The notes under the pieces are model-generated. The model was not told the DNA's origin and did no database searches. It saw only the letters and a list, made by a program, of their open reading frames with translations. Of a DNA stretch of 64,000 bases, positions 24,401 to 32,178 are shown piece by piece. A program made the translations under genes and the position numbers. The stretch is from Nibrella viscosa. Its GTDB lineage: Bacteria; Bacteroidota; Bacteroidia; Cytophagales; Spirosomataceae. Position 1 is the first letter of the stretch; every line of letters begins with the position of its first letter. The stretch covers positions 62,001-126,000 of the forward strand of contig NZ_BAABHB010000004.1 in the NCBI RefSeq assembly GCF_039541875.1. The letters are read 5' to 3'.

Positions 24401-25044
24401 GCGCCGATGCCACGCTGATTTTTGACGAAAAGTCGCCCCGGTTTGCCAACCTGTACGATATGCTGATCGGCCGGGTAGCCGGGGTGCAGGTAACGCGGGG
24501 AAATGACCCCGAAACCCAGGCGATGCGTTACCAGGTGATTGTTCGCGGCATAGGTAGTTTCATTAGCAGTACTCAACCGTTGTTCTTAGTGGATGGTGTG
24601 CCGATCGAAGATCCCGACGGCAATGCCCTGATGCCCTTTAATCCAAATGATATTGAGCGGATCGAAATATTGAAAAATGGTGGTACGGCCGGTATTTATG
24701 GCGTACGGGGTGGCAATGGGGTAATCGCCTTCTACACCAAACGGACGGTATCGGAAGTATCAAAAGAGCCGGGGAAGGGTGTCAGCGCCTTCTCGCTGAT
24801 CGGCTTTTCGGCCCAGCGCGAGTTCTATACCCCCCGCTACGGCAGCGAAGCACCCGACCCGAACGACCGCATCGACCGGCGGGATGTGCTGTACTGGAAG
24901 CCGCTGATGCAAACCGACTCCAAAGGGCAGTCAAGCGTTGCGTTTCCCCTGTCCGACGTGGTCCGTACCCTGCGCGTCGTGATCCAGGGCATCACCGCCG
25001 ACGGCCGGCCGGTGTCGGGAACGATGCTGGTAAAGGTGCAGTGA
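21496..25044 (+). CDS. Large secreted protein: CarboxypepD-like, MG2 and TonB-plug domains
   Basis: The preferred start is the ATG at 21496 because it places a signal peptide (about 1-27) at the N-terminus; an upstream ATG at 21469 would add nine residues. The 1182-residue protein has a CarboxypepD_reg-like domain (about 30-115, TLTGRVTDAATGEGLPFANV). An MG2-like domain follows at about 405-520 (VYVQTDKSLYVTGDRLWLS). A TonB plug-like domain lies at about 965-1075 (VIVRGIGS, PLFLVDGVPI, IERIEILKN, IYGVRGGNGVIAFYTKR). After the plug, the chain ends in an alpha-2-macroglobulin-like YWKPLMQTDSKGQ...V segment. There is no beta-barrel, so it is not a transporter. It is probably an outer-membrane or surface protein. 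Confidence 0.8.
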   Translation: MNYVRHLRRLFIIVGLFCTDIPPLLAQTTAQTTTLTGRVTDAATGEGLPFANVFINATTKGTTTDEQGRYRLTGVPLGTVELVASYLGYQPAKHALRLEGTQVREVNLALSSTGVTLDAVTVKVKKDKTWLRQMRTFERELLGGGPFGSQCEITNSQVVSFTEEDGHLKAQAPEPLVIENKALGYILRYEVQHFDYNKAITYYAGNSRFEEMQPENPKQAERWRQNRLTAYEGSLRHLMASLVAGTFEQQGFLVYQVNPAIPRTMDRPTLLRDVGRRLHPVSLATLIQPGRLPFERRLVSAAPLEIFYTRINARTSPYADVAYAWSQMVLPQRTLEMTTDGWITLPNSMEVKGYLGNERLGNLLPADWKPEAKPATGSEQPAGEGLIVAADRRLDSLNRTWTQNHTRPTPAVYVQTDKSLYVTGDRLWLSAYVLDAASHRKLDGDDALHVDLVAPDGKVIQHQWLRVADGRATGDFRFSDTLATGTYRLRAYIDEERVLPRPAFERTLSVYNMVRGTATVKTMGADSLDVQFLPEGGRWIAGLPMRLGYKLVGKDGHGRAASGRILDEQGREFATFISNAAGLGSIVVTPEAGRMYRSEVRLGAVRQTTALPPVETEGICLTADIVSDTSLLVLQVQASARYKTQPVYLTVQSRGLLLHQAKVQLQDGKARLLVPVAKLPEGIAQVTLFDAQGHPWAERLVFVPEKMAPVAVKLLPDKPVYKPRERARLDLTLHEGMNPAPMGYFSIAVTDAGQLPDDSAAATIRTHLLLTGDLRGNVEQPNRYFHDRLPATRRALDDLLLTQGWRRISWAGADALTDTVGGIVLSGQVLDEKQKPIPYAELLISSLNTRLAFSKSVGADRDGFFRLNGLAFADTARLVAQIMDTRLKPLKGSIVPERPEALFARSAIRTQPPDWSLLKGQLEAAQLRQQADPELYRDKQAKLLKEVVVRGFKPVERPEYVQRVSIHNSADATLIFDEKSPRFANLYDMLIGRVAGVQVTRGNDPETQAMRYQVIVRGIGSFISSTQPLFLVDGVPIEDPDGNALMPFNPNDIERIEILKNGGTAGIYGVRGGNGVIAFYTKRTVSEVSKEPGKGVSAFSLIGFSAQREFYTPRYGSEAPDPNDRIDRRDVLYWKPLMQTDSKGQSSVAFPLSDVVRTLRVVIQGITADGRPVSGTMLVKVQ

Positions 25045-26286
25045 TTATTTCGAGCGTATCGCGGTTACGGGGTCCATTCTGGCGGCAGACAGGGCGGGAA
25101 CAATGCCGGAGATTACACCAATGATGGAGGATACGCCTAACCCCAGCATGATATTGCCGATGGAGAGCCGGATAACCAGCGTGCCCAATTGCATAAACGA
25201 TAAAAGGTACACCAGGAAAATACCGACCAGTCCACCCACTAAACTTAGCAGGATGGCTTCAAACAGGAACTGAAACAGGATGAAATAATTTTTGGCCCCC
25301 AGCGATTTCTGAATTCCGATGATATTGGTGCGTTCCTTCACCGACACAAACATGATGTTGGCAATACCAAACCCGCCCACCAGAATAGAAAAACTGCCGA
25401 TAACCCAGCCCGCCAGCGTCAGTACACTAAAGATACTGCCGATGGCGGCCATGAGGGCTTCAGGCCGGTTAATGGAGAAGTTGTCTTCCTGTACCGGTTT
25501 CAGGCTGCGCCGGGCACGCAGTATACCCCGGATTTCGCTTTCCAGCTCCATCAGGCCCTCATCATCGGCCCGGCCTTTTACCGCAATGGCAACGCCGGGG
25601 CGGATGGATTGAAACAGTTTGGCGAAGGTGGGGTAGGGAATAATGCATCGCTCGTCGGGGGGACCGTTAATATCAATCAATCCGGTTCCCTGGCGCTCCT
25701 GAACGCCGATGATGACAAAGTTCAACCCACTTATTTTCATCGTCTTCCCAACAGCGTACTGATTGGGAAAAAGATTATCGGCTACATCGGCTCCGATAAC
25801 GACTACGTTACGCCCGGCCTCCATCTCCTGCGGCTGAAAATAGCGACCCTGCTCGATGGGTACTTCCATAATGGCGTTGTATGCATAGGTGACGCCAAAC
25901 ACGCGGGCTTTCATCAGGTTGTTCTGATTTTTGACCGTCACGTTGCCTTTGCCACTCATGGCCGTTATGGCTTCGGCATTTTCCAACCGGTCGGCCAGCA
26001 TCCGGTATTCGGCATAGGTAGGTTCGGGCCGTTGGAAATACCGCCACCACGGAAAGCTCGGGTCAAAGACAAATGGCCACTTCTGCACGTACAACGTCCG
26101 GTCGCCAATGACGTTTAGCCGGTCTTTAATATTTCGCTCCAGCGAATCGACCAGCGTGAAGACGGCAATAATGGCGAATATACCAACGGTAACGCCCAGC
26201 AGCGAGAGCGTGGTCCGGAGCAGATTGGACCGGAGTGCCTGCCAGGCAAACCGGAAGCTTTCCAGAACTTGTCGAAGGAAGCGCAT
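25045..26286 (-). CDS. ABC transporter permease, MacB/FtsX type
   Basis: Protein of 413 residues with the MacB topology: a first helix at about 23-46, a large periplasmic MacB_PCD domain, and three C-terminal helices (roughly 290-320, 335-360 and 375-400). The motif GIANIMFVSVKERTNIIGIQKSLGAKN is typical of FtsX permeases, and the end ARMDPVTAIRSK matches MacB-type sequences. It would work with an ATPase that is not in the window, probably exporting lipoproteins, lipids or peptides. The stop codons of this gene and the upstream surface protein are directly adjacent, without an intergenic gap. A well-formed promoter precedes it. Confidence 0.9.
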   Translation of the reverse strand: MRFLRQVLESFRFAWQALRSNLLRTTLSLLGVTVGIFAIIAVFTLVDSLERNIKDRLNVIGDRTLYVQKWPFVFDPSFPWWRYFQRPEPTYAEYRMLADRLENAEAITAMSGKGNVTVKNQNNLMKARVFGVTYAYNAIMEVPIEQGRYFQPQEMEAGRNVVVIGADVADNLFPNQYAVGKTMKISGLNFVIIGVQERQGTGLIDINGPPDERCIIPYPTFAKLFQSIRPGVAIAVKGRADDEGLMELESEIRGILRARRSLKPVQEDNFSINRPEALMAAIGSIFSVLTLAGWVIGSFSILVGGFGIANIMFVSVKERTNIIGIQKSLGAKNYFILFQFLFEAILLSLVGGLVGIFLVYLLSFMQLGTLVIRLSIGNIMLGLGVSSIIGVISGIVPALSAARMDPVTAIRSK

Positions 26287-26343
26287 AGTAGTAGTCGGCG
26301 GTGGGCAGCAGGCAGATTACAGGTGGCAATGGCCGGCCCTTGT

Positions 26344-26375
26344 CAAAGTTATCTTTTTTGAAGATGGTTGCCAAA
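26344..26375 (-). promoter_or_regulatory. Candidate promoter of the ABC permease gene
   Basis: On the minus strand TTTG (26372-26375) and TAACTTTG (26344-26351) match the -33 and -7 consensus exactly with 20 bases between them. The -7 box is 58 bases upstream of the permease start. A dispersed 18-base repeat (26301-26318) lies in the leader. Confidence 0.6.
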
Positions 26376-26460
26376 ACGTTTGGGTTAAAGCGTAGTACGC
26401 AGGGATTATTGGCTCATTTTTGTAGTTTAGTGGTTTGAGCCTACGACAACCTGTGTGTCC

Positions 26461-28239
26461 ATGAAACGCTGTTTACCCCTCCTCTCTGTTTTTCTGTCAG
26501 TTGTTGTGCTGACAACCGCCTGCCGCAAGCCCGCTCCGGTGCGTGAAGGGCAGGGCGTTTACCAATACGATAGCGAAAAGGTCCGTACCGGTACCGATCG
26601 GTTCTACGCCAACAAACCGGGCGTAATGGCTCCCAACGGCATGGTAGCCTCGGCGCATCCGGAAGCCTCCCGCGTGGGTGTCGAGATCCTGAAAGCCGGC
26701 GGTAACGCCGTTGATGCGGCCGTGGCCGTGCAGTTTGCGCTGGCGGTTGTTTACCCGGTAGCCGGGAATATCGGTGGGGGCGGATTTATGGTCTACCGTG
26801 ATAAAACGGGTAGGGCCTATACCCTGGATTTTCGGGAGAAGGCCCCGGCGAAAGCGCATAAAGATATGTACCTGGACGCAGACGGCAACGTAATCCCTAA
26901 CCTGAGTACGCTGGGGCATCTGGCGTCGGGTGTGCCCGGTTCGGTTGATGGGATGGTGGAGGCCCACCGTCGTTTTGGTAAACTGTCGTGGGCGCAATTG
27001 CTTCAGCCGGCCATCGAACTGGCCGAAAAAGGATTTTCCCTGACCACCATACAGGCATCGGGCCTGACCAGTACTTTGCCGCTGATCCGTCAGGTGAACC
27101 CCGGCAAGTCTTATTTCCAGAAGACAGATACCAGCGGCTGGAAACCGGGCGAAAGGCTGGTGCAGCCTGATCTGGCTGCCACGCTCCGGCGCATTCAGGC
27201 GCAGGGTCGGCTGGGCTTTTACGAGGGCGAGACGGCTCAACTGCTGGTGGCCGAGATGCAGCGGGGAAAGGGGCTTATTACCGCCCAGGACCTGAAAGAC
27301 TACCGGTCGGCCTGGCGCGAGCCGCTGGTGGCTCCCTACAAGAATTACCGCATCATTACTATGCCGCCCACATCGAGCGGAGGAGTGGCCCTGATCCAGT
27401 TAATGCGATTGATGGAGCCCCTGCCTATCCGGCGCTGGGGCTGGAACACCGATTCAACCGTGCAGGCGATGATCGAAGCCGAACGGCGGGTGTATGCCGA
27501 CCGGGCCAAATATCTGGGCGATCCGGACTTTGTGAAAATGCCGATTGACCAGCTTACCTCCCGCGATTACCTGAATGCCCGCTGGACCGATTTCAGCTTT
27601 GCCAGGGCAACCGACAGCCGTCAGGTAAAAGGGGGGATGATTCCCGGCTACGAAAGCACGGAAACAACCCATTTCTCAGTTGTGGATAAAGACGGCAATG
27701 CTGTTTCGATAACCACTACCCTGAACGGCGGTTACGGCAGCAAAGTGGTGGTGGGCGGAGCGGGTTTCCTGCTGAACAACGAGATGGATGATTTTAGTGT
27801 AAAACCGGGCGTACCCAATATGTTCGGCCTGATTGGTAACCAGGCCAATGCCATTGCCCCCGGCAAACGGATGCTGTCGTCCATGACGCCGACCATTGTC
27901 GAGAAGGCCGGTAAGCTGTATATGGTGGTGGGTACGCCGGGCGGCTCCACCATCATCACCTCCGTGTTCCAGACCATTATGAACGTGCTGGAACATGGCA
28001 TGACCATGCAGGAGTCGGTGAACGCGCTGAAGTTTCATCACCAGTGGCTGCCCGACAAGACCACGTTCGAGGCTGGGGCGTTCTCTGAGCAAACCCTTCA
28101 ATACCTTCAAAGCCGGGGCTATACGCTGGAGCGCCTGACTAACTCCCTCGGCCGGATGGATTGCATCATGGTGCGGCCCGACGGTACGCTCGAAGGGGCG
28201 TCTGACCCCCGGTCCGACAATACCTCTATCGGTTATTGA
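26461..28239 (+). CDS. ggt: Gamma-glutamyltranspeptidase, lipoprotein form
   Basis: The start is taken as the ATG at 26461 rather than a GTG six bases earlier; it gives 592 residues with a lipoprotein signal peptide and lipobox cysteine in VVLTTAC (about residue 21). The enzyme transfers or hydrolyses gamma-glutamyl groups of glutathione in the periplasm. The autoprocessing nucleophile is T402 in TTHFSVVD. The GNAVDAAVAVQFAL, SGVPGSVDG, SSGGVAL and LLNNEMDDFS motifs are intact, as is the C-terminal GRMDCI segment. The precursor should split into large and small chains at T402. Confidence 0.95.
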   Translation: MKRCLPLLSVFLSVVVLTTACRKPAPVREGQGVYQYDSEKVRTGTDRFYANKPGVMAPNGMVASAHPEASRVGVEILKAGGNAVDAAVAVQFALAVVYPVAGNIGGGGFMVYRDKTGRAYTLDFREKAPAKAHKDMYLDADGNVIPNLSTLGHLASGVPGSVDGMVEAHRRFGKLSWAQLLQPAIELAEKGFSLTTIQASGLTSTLPLIRQVNPGKSYFQKTDTSGWKPGERLVQPDLAATLRRIQAQGRLGFYEGETAQLLVAEMQRGKGLITAQDLKDYRSAWREPLVAPYKNYRIITMPPTSSGGVALIQLMRLMEPLPIRRWGWNTDSTVQAMIEAERRVYADRAKYLGDPDFVKMPIDQLTSRDYLNARWTDFSFARATDSRQVKGGMIPGYESTETTHFSVVDKDGNAVSITTTLNGGYGSKVVVGGAGFLLNNEMDDFSVKPGVPNMFGLIGNQANAIAPGKRMLSSMTPTIVEKAGKLYMVVGTPGGSTIITSVFQTIMNVLEHGMTMQESVNALKFHHQWLPDKTTFEAGAFSEQTLQYLQSRGYTLERLTNSLGRMDCIMVRPDGTLEGASDPRSDNTSIGY

Positions 28240-28306
28240 GCCGGCTCTTTTACCGCCGAAAACATCACCCGCCCGTTACCGGTTTACGTTCAAAAGCACA
28301 CGCAGT

Positions 28307-28909
28307 ATGAAAGGCATATTCATTCTTTTTTTGACGGTATTTTTCGGTAGCGTCGTTCTGGCGCAGCCGAAAACCGCCCCGAATAACCTACGGGCACAAC
28401 TGACGAAAATTTATAACGAGGACCAGCAGCAACGACAGGAGTACGCCAAACTGGAACAGCAATACGGCTGGGGTTCCAGAGAAGCGCAGGCGTTCCGGGC
28501 CAAACTCAAAGCCATGAACGACCGCCATTTACAGGAAGTCGACCAGATTATCAGCCGCCAGGGCTATCCGGGGCGCAGCGCCGTGGGCCAGCCGCTCGAT
28601 CAGGTAGCGTTTATGGTTATCCAGCAGAGCACCGACAAAGCCGTTCACCAAAAATACCTGCCGGTGGTGACCGAAGCCGCCAATAAAGGGGAACTCGATA
28701 AAGCCAGCGTTGCCATCCTGACCGATCTGGTCCGTATCCAGAACGGCGAAAAGCAGGTGTACGGGACCCAGGTTCGCGTGAATAATCAGGGACAAAAAGA
28801 ACTCTACCCCATTGAAGACCAGGCCGGCATTGACCAGCGTCGGAAACAAATGGACCTCGAACCGCTGGATGCTTACCTGCGGAGAATGGGGGTTAAGAGT
28901 TATGAGTGA
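28307..28909 (+). CDS. Secreted DUF6624-like protein
   Basis: Protein of 200 residues with a signal peptide (about 1-19). The mature part is helical, with VDQIISRQGYPGRSAVGQ, AFMVIQQSTDKAVHQKYLPV, VYGTQVRVNNQGQKELYPIED and DQRRKQMDLEPLDAYLRR. Those last blocks match the DUF6624 family, which is common in Bacteroidota and has no known function. The stop codon lies in the first arm of a perfect palindrome. It is probably exported. Confidence 0.75.
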   Translation: MKGIFILFLTVFFGSVVLAQPKTAPNNLRAQLTKIYNEDQQQRQEYAKLEQQYGWGSREAQAFRAKLKAMNDRHLQEVDQIISRQGYPGRSAVGQPLDQVAFMVIQQSTDKAVHQKYLPVVTEAANKGELDKASVAILTDLVRIQNGEKQVYGTQVRVNNQGQKELYPIEDQAGIDQRRKQMDLEPLDAYLRRMGVKSYE

Positions 28910-28954
28910 AGAGTTAAGAGGCTGGCGCAGGCAATACACTCTTCACTCATAACT
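28898..28954. repeat. Perfect 17-bp palindrome spanning two stop codons
   Basis: Arms AGTTATGAGTGAAGAGT (28898-28914) and ACTCTTCACTCATAACT (28938-28954) pair completely. The first arm contains the DUF6624 stop codon and encodes its final residues; the second includes part of the stop codon of the DUF1801 gene on the other strand. The loop is 23 bases. A bidirectional terminator is the simplest role. Confidence 0.8.
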
Positions 28955-29315
28955 AAAATTTCGCCTGGTTCTTTGCCGCTATCAGCAGCGTTTGGAGTGT
29001 GTTTGCGTCAATATCGTCCGGGGATTCGAATTTGATATGCCGGAGGAGCTTGCCGGTGCCGCGAAGTTTCCCGTCCGGGTCCGGGATAAGGGTACCGTAG
29101 TGGAAACCCAGGTTGACACTCGACGTCAGCGGGGCGATATAGCAGATTTCTTCTGACATACGGGGACCGCTTCCGTACTTGATAGTTTTATAGCCGGTAT
29201 GAACTTCTTCAATGGCGTCGGGCAAAACGGAGCGAACCAGTTCGCGGATTTTCAGTGCAATATCCTTGACTTCAGGTTTGTAGCTGTCCAGGAAGTTTTC
29301 TACTGATGGTTTCAT
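28953..29315 (-). CDS. DUF1801 (YdhG-like) domain protein
   Basis: Protein of 120 residues. The motifs VEDFLDSYKPEVKDIALKIRELV-like start (9-27) and GFHYGTLIPDPDGKLRGTGKLLRHIKFE are characteristic of the DUF1801 fold, related to the YdhG/YjbR superfamily. The family is thought to include metal- or nucleic-acid-associated roles, but no function is established. It is cytoplasmic with no signal peptide. A monocistronic unit converging on the DUF6624 gene. Confidence 0.75.
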   Translation of the reverse strand: MKPSVENFLDSYKPEVKDIALKIRELVRSVLPDAIEEVHTGYKTIKYGSGPRMSEEICYIAPLTSSVNLGFHYGTLIPDPDGKLRGTGKLLRHIKFESPDDIDANTLQTLLIAAKNQAKF

Positions 29316-29376
29316 TTTGCAGTCGATTTTAGGTCAAGGTACAGATTTAACCCTATACGATGCAACGAAAACTTAT

Positions 29377-30264
29377 CTAACTTTCGTCCTGCAGCAATAC
29401 CAGCCAGGCTTCGCGCACGCGGTTCTCCTTCAACAGTTCCTTAGCTTTAACGTGCAGTAGATCAGGTAAGTACTGACAGCCGTTACGGGCTTGTTCAAAC
29501 AGGTCGGCGATGCCGTCGGCCTGCCGAAAGTTCACAATTTCTTCACGAATGGGCAAGGCGTCAACGGCTGCCAGTTTGCCTAAATCACTGCCGGTCAGGA
29601 TGCGGCTGTTGCGGATGGCGGCCGGTAACTGATCGAATCCGATACCCTTCTGCGGACGGGCTACTTCAAACAGGGCTTCGCCATAGGCCCGGCAGTAATA
29701 TTCGCCCCCCATCCGGCCCACCAGGTCGATCCGGCGCTGGTCAATCACCTCTTTGTCGTTGAAGATGTCTTCCCGGAAGTGGGCGAGTTGCACCTGGCAG
29801 ATAATCAGGTTGGTGGCACCGGGGCCGTTGCCGACGGTGACGATCTGTTGCACCGTACATTCATACGATACGGGTGATTCGGCCACTCTCGGCGGTCGTA
29901 CCCGCTCCGAGGGCACCGGCGTAAACCCTGCTTTCACAAACTCATCGACACCACGCTCGTACTCGGCGCTGGCCAGCGACATCTGCTCCACCATCTCATA
30001 GTTTACGACATTGACGACGACCTCCGGTACTTCTTCCACGTTCAGCAGCGTATGTTTCTTCTGCCCGTAGCGGTTGTTGTTGGGCGCAAACGCCAGCGTC
30101 GGCGGGTTGGAGCCAAAGACGTTAAAAAAGCTGAACGGGCTCAGGTTCACCCGCCCTGCGGCATCCACCGTGCTGGCAAAGGCAATGGGCCGCGGTCCGA
30201 TGGAGCCGATCATCAGCCGGTGAAACTCCGGCTGCGACATATCTTTTGGGTCAATAGTTTTCAT
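29377..30264 (-). CDS. Flavin reductase family protein in the tyrosine catabolic cluster
   Basis: Protein of 295 residues with a split-barrel FMN-binding domain in the first 200 (RLMIGSIGPRPIAFASTVD, NLSPFSFFNVFGSNPPTLAF, RYGQKKHTL). It starts one base inside the stop of the fumarylacetoacetase gene (TGATG), so the two are translationally coupled. In Bacteroidota this protein is commonly found with homogentisate genes, but its substrate is not established. It could supply reduced flavin or act as a separate reductase. The C-terminal 90 residues are outside the flavin domain. Confidence 0.8.
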   Translation of the reverse strand: MKTIDPKDMSQPEFHRLMIGSIGPRPIAFASTVDAAGRVNLSPFSFFNVFGSNPPTLAFAPNNNRYGQKKHTLLNVEEVPEVVVNVVNYEMVEQMSLASAEYERGVDEFVKAGFTPVPSERVRPPRVAESPVSYECTVQQIVTVGNGPGATNLIICQVQLAHFREDIFNDKEVIDQRRIDLVGRMGGEYYCRAYGEALFEVARPQKGIGFDQLPAAIRNSRILTGSDLGKLAAVDALPIREEIVNFRQADGIADLFEQARNGCQYLPDLLHVKAKELLKENRVREAWLVLLQDES

Positions 30265-31448
30265 CAGGCCTGAATTGTTCCAGATACTTCACCAAAGTCA
30301 ACCGTCGTCTGGCCGCTCTTTGCCGTCGCCCGCATGGTAATGGTGTCCCCGTCCTGCAAAAAGGTACGGGTAGAGCCGTCGGGCAGGGTTAGGGGTTGTT
30401 TACCATTCCAGGTCAGTTCCAGCAGGGAGCCGTAGCTGTCCGGCGTAGGGCCTGAGATAGTTCCTGTGGCCATGATGTCGCCGACGTTCAGGTTACAGCC
30501 GTTAACGGTATGATGGGCAATCATCTGCGCGGCACTCCAGTACAGGTGCCGGGCGTTGGAGCGGCTGAGGACTTGTTCCGGCCCGTTTGTGGGCTGTAGT
30601 GTCACCTCCAGATCAATATTAAAGTGCCCCGGTTTCGTTGTCTGCAGGTAGGGGAGCGGTGTCGGTTCCTGCTTCGGCCCGGCTACCCGGAACGGCTCCA
30701 GCGCATCGAGCGGCACAATCCAGGGCGAAATAGACGAGCCGAAGTTTTTACCCAGAAACGGACCCAGGGGCTGGTACTCCCACCGCTGAATGTCCCGCGC
30801 CGACCAGTCGTTGAACAGCACAAAACCAAACACGTAGTCCTCGGCTTCGTCTACCGAAACCGGTTCGCCCAGTTTAGACGCTTTGCCGATCACAATGCCC
30901 ATCTCCAGTTCGAAGTCCAGGGCTTTAGACGGACCGAACGAGGGCTTATTCTCTGGTCCCAGAAACTGTCCCTTAGGCCGGCGTATCGGCGTGCCCGACA
31001 CCACGATGGACGACGCCCGGCCGTGGTACGCCACCGGCAGGTGTTTCCAGTTGGGCAGCAGTGGCTCACCGTCGGGCCGGAACATGCGCCCAACATTGGT
31101 CGCGTGCTCTTCACTGGCGTAGAAATCGGTATAGTCGCCGACACGGACGGGCATGTGCAGCGTAGCCCGCGAGCGGTGAATGAGCACCTGCCCGGCAACG
31201 TCTTTCAGGGCCGCATGGTCATCGGCCAGCAAGTCGGCTATGTGCTGGTGGACCTCCCGCCAGACAGGGCGGCCCAGTTCCATAAACTCGTTGAGGGTGG
31301 GTTTGGTAAAAACGGTCGGATCGAGCGACAGGTCGTTGAAAAAGCCCAGCAGGCCAATCAATTCCAGGTCCAGAATATGGTCGCCGACCAGAACGCCCGC
31401 CCGTGGGCTGGCAATATCATAACTAAAGATTCCGTAAGGGTAGCTCAT
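30264..31448 (-). CDS. fahA: Fumarylacetoacetase
   Basis: The start is taken as the ATG at 31448, giving 394 residues that open MSYPYGIFSYDIASPR. An earlier in-frame ATG at 31523 would add a stretch encoded by the neighbouring palindrome (IHHSSLITHHSSL) and is unlikely. It hydrolyses fumarylacetoacetate to fumarate and acetoacetate, the last step of tyrosine breakdown. Visible motifs are GDYTDFY, YHGRASSIV, ELEMGIVIG and NDWSARDIQRWEYQPLGPFLGKNF, which bind Ca/Mg and substrate. The stop overlaps the flavin reductase start. Confidence 0.95.
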   Translation of the reverse strand: MSYPYGIFSYDIASPRAGVLVGDHILDLELIGLLGFFNDLSLDPTVFTKPTLNEFMELGRPVWREVHQHIADLLADDHAALKDVAGQVLIHRSRATLHMPVRVGDYTDFYASEEHATNVGRMFRPDGEPLLPNWKHLPVAYHGRASSIVVSGTPIRRPKGQFLGPENKPSFGPSKALDFELEMGIVIGKASKLGEPVSVDEAEDYVFGFVLFNDWSARDIQRWEYQPLGPFLGKNFGSSISPWIVPLDALEPFRVAGPKQEPTPLPYLQTTKPGHFNIDLEVTLQPTNGPEQVLSRSNARHLYWSAAQMIAHHTVNGCNLNVGDIMATGTISGPTPDSYGSLLELTWNGKQPLTLPDGSTRTFLQDGDTITMRATAKSGQTTVDFGEVSGTIQA

Positions 31449-31528
31449 GAGTGATGAGTGATGAGTGATGAGCGATGAGTGATGAATGCTAAACGGCCGT
31501 CGGCTCCATTTATCGTTCATCATTCATC
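31449..31528. repeat. 7-bp tandem repeat with complementary 3' arm
   Basis: Five GAGTGAT units (one with C for T, 31449-31483) directly follow the ATG of fumarylacetoacetase on the opposite side. The last part pairs with 31512-31528, where the differences between arms are G-U compatible. The stop codon of the MarR gene (31520-31522) lies in the 3' arm. Confidence 0.65.
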
Positions 31529-31963
31529 ATTATTAAAGTTGTTGTAGATCGAATCCATGATGCGGACGAAGTGCTGGTAGTCGTCTTCGCTGAGGTTGCC
31601 CCAGCCCCTGCGCCGGATTTCGATAACGAGAGGCAGCACACCGTGGTATTTGCGGTTGCCCTGCTCGGTTAGAAAGATCAGGAATTTACGGCGATCAGTA
31701 TCGGCCATCCGGCGCTCCGTCAGACCTTTTTTGCAGAGCAGGTCGATGATGCGGGTGACGGTCGGGGCATCTTTGGTCGTCATCTCGGCCAGCACATTCT
31801 GGCTGATGCCGGGATTGCGGTAGAGGTGGTCGATCACCACCCATTGGTCAACGGTCAGATCCACACCGGCCTCATTGAACCGCTTCTGCAGCGCATTTCT
31901 GATTCGCTTGATGGTGGTATCAATCTTAAAAAAGTAGGCACGCTGATCCGACGGGTGCGTCAT
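31520..31963 (-). CDS. MarR-family transcriptional regulator
   Basis: Protein of 147 residues with a winged helix-turn-helix (about 45-105): DQWVVIDHLYRNPGISQNVLAEMTTKDAPTVTRIIDLLCKKGLTER, then RKFLIFLTEQG. It is a dimeric DNA-binding repressor family that usually responds to aromatic acids. It lies between the phenylalanine hydroxylase and fumarylacetoacetase genes, so control of the tyrosine catabolic cluster is likely. The array of AACGGTTT palindromes upstream (31964-32178) could contain its operators. The ligand is not readable from sequence. Confidence 0.88.
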   Translation of the reverse strand: MTHPSDQRAYFFKIDTTIKRIRNALQKRFNEAGVDLTVDQWVVIDHLYRNPGISQNVLAEMTTKDAPTVTRIIDLLCKKGLTERRMADTDRRKFLIFLTEQGNRKYHGVLPLVIEIRRRGWGNLSEDDYQHFVRIMDSIYNNFNNDE

Positions 31964-32178
31964 ATCTGTAGAACGGTTTTAAGGCTATGTAAAACGGTTT
32001 TGCGTGTGTAGAACGGTTTTGTAAACCGTTCCGCAGGGCACCTGCACCATCTCCAAGCGGGTCTACAGAACGCGTGTGTAGAGCGGTTTTGCAAACCGTT
32101 TTGCGGGTCGGGGAGGAACGGTTTTGTAGACCGTTGTACAGGCATCTGGAACGGTTTACAAAACCGTTTTACAAAACC
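31964..32178. repeat. Array of AACGGTTT / AAACCGTT hairpins
   Basis: Six AACGGTTT-type copies occur at about 31971, 31993, 32011, 32082, 32117 and 32150. Four are followed closely by an inverted partner (for example AACGGTTT-TGT-AAACCGTT, 32012-32030). They fill the gap between the MarR start and the stop codon of phenylalanine hydroxylase, which is inside the last copy. Spacing is irregular and the spacers are unrelated, so it is not a CRISPR array. Confidence 0.75.

Noticed and set aside
30624..31454. 276-residue plus-strand open frame
   Set aside because: Antisense to fumarylacetoacetase, without any recognisable motif.
31964..32178. CRISPR array
   Set aside because: The copies are short, palindromic, irregularly spaced and lack uniform spacers or cas genes.
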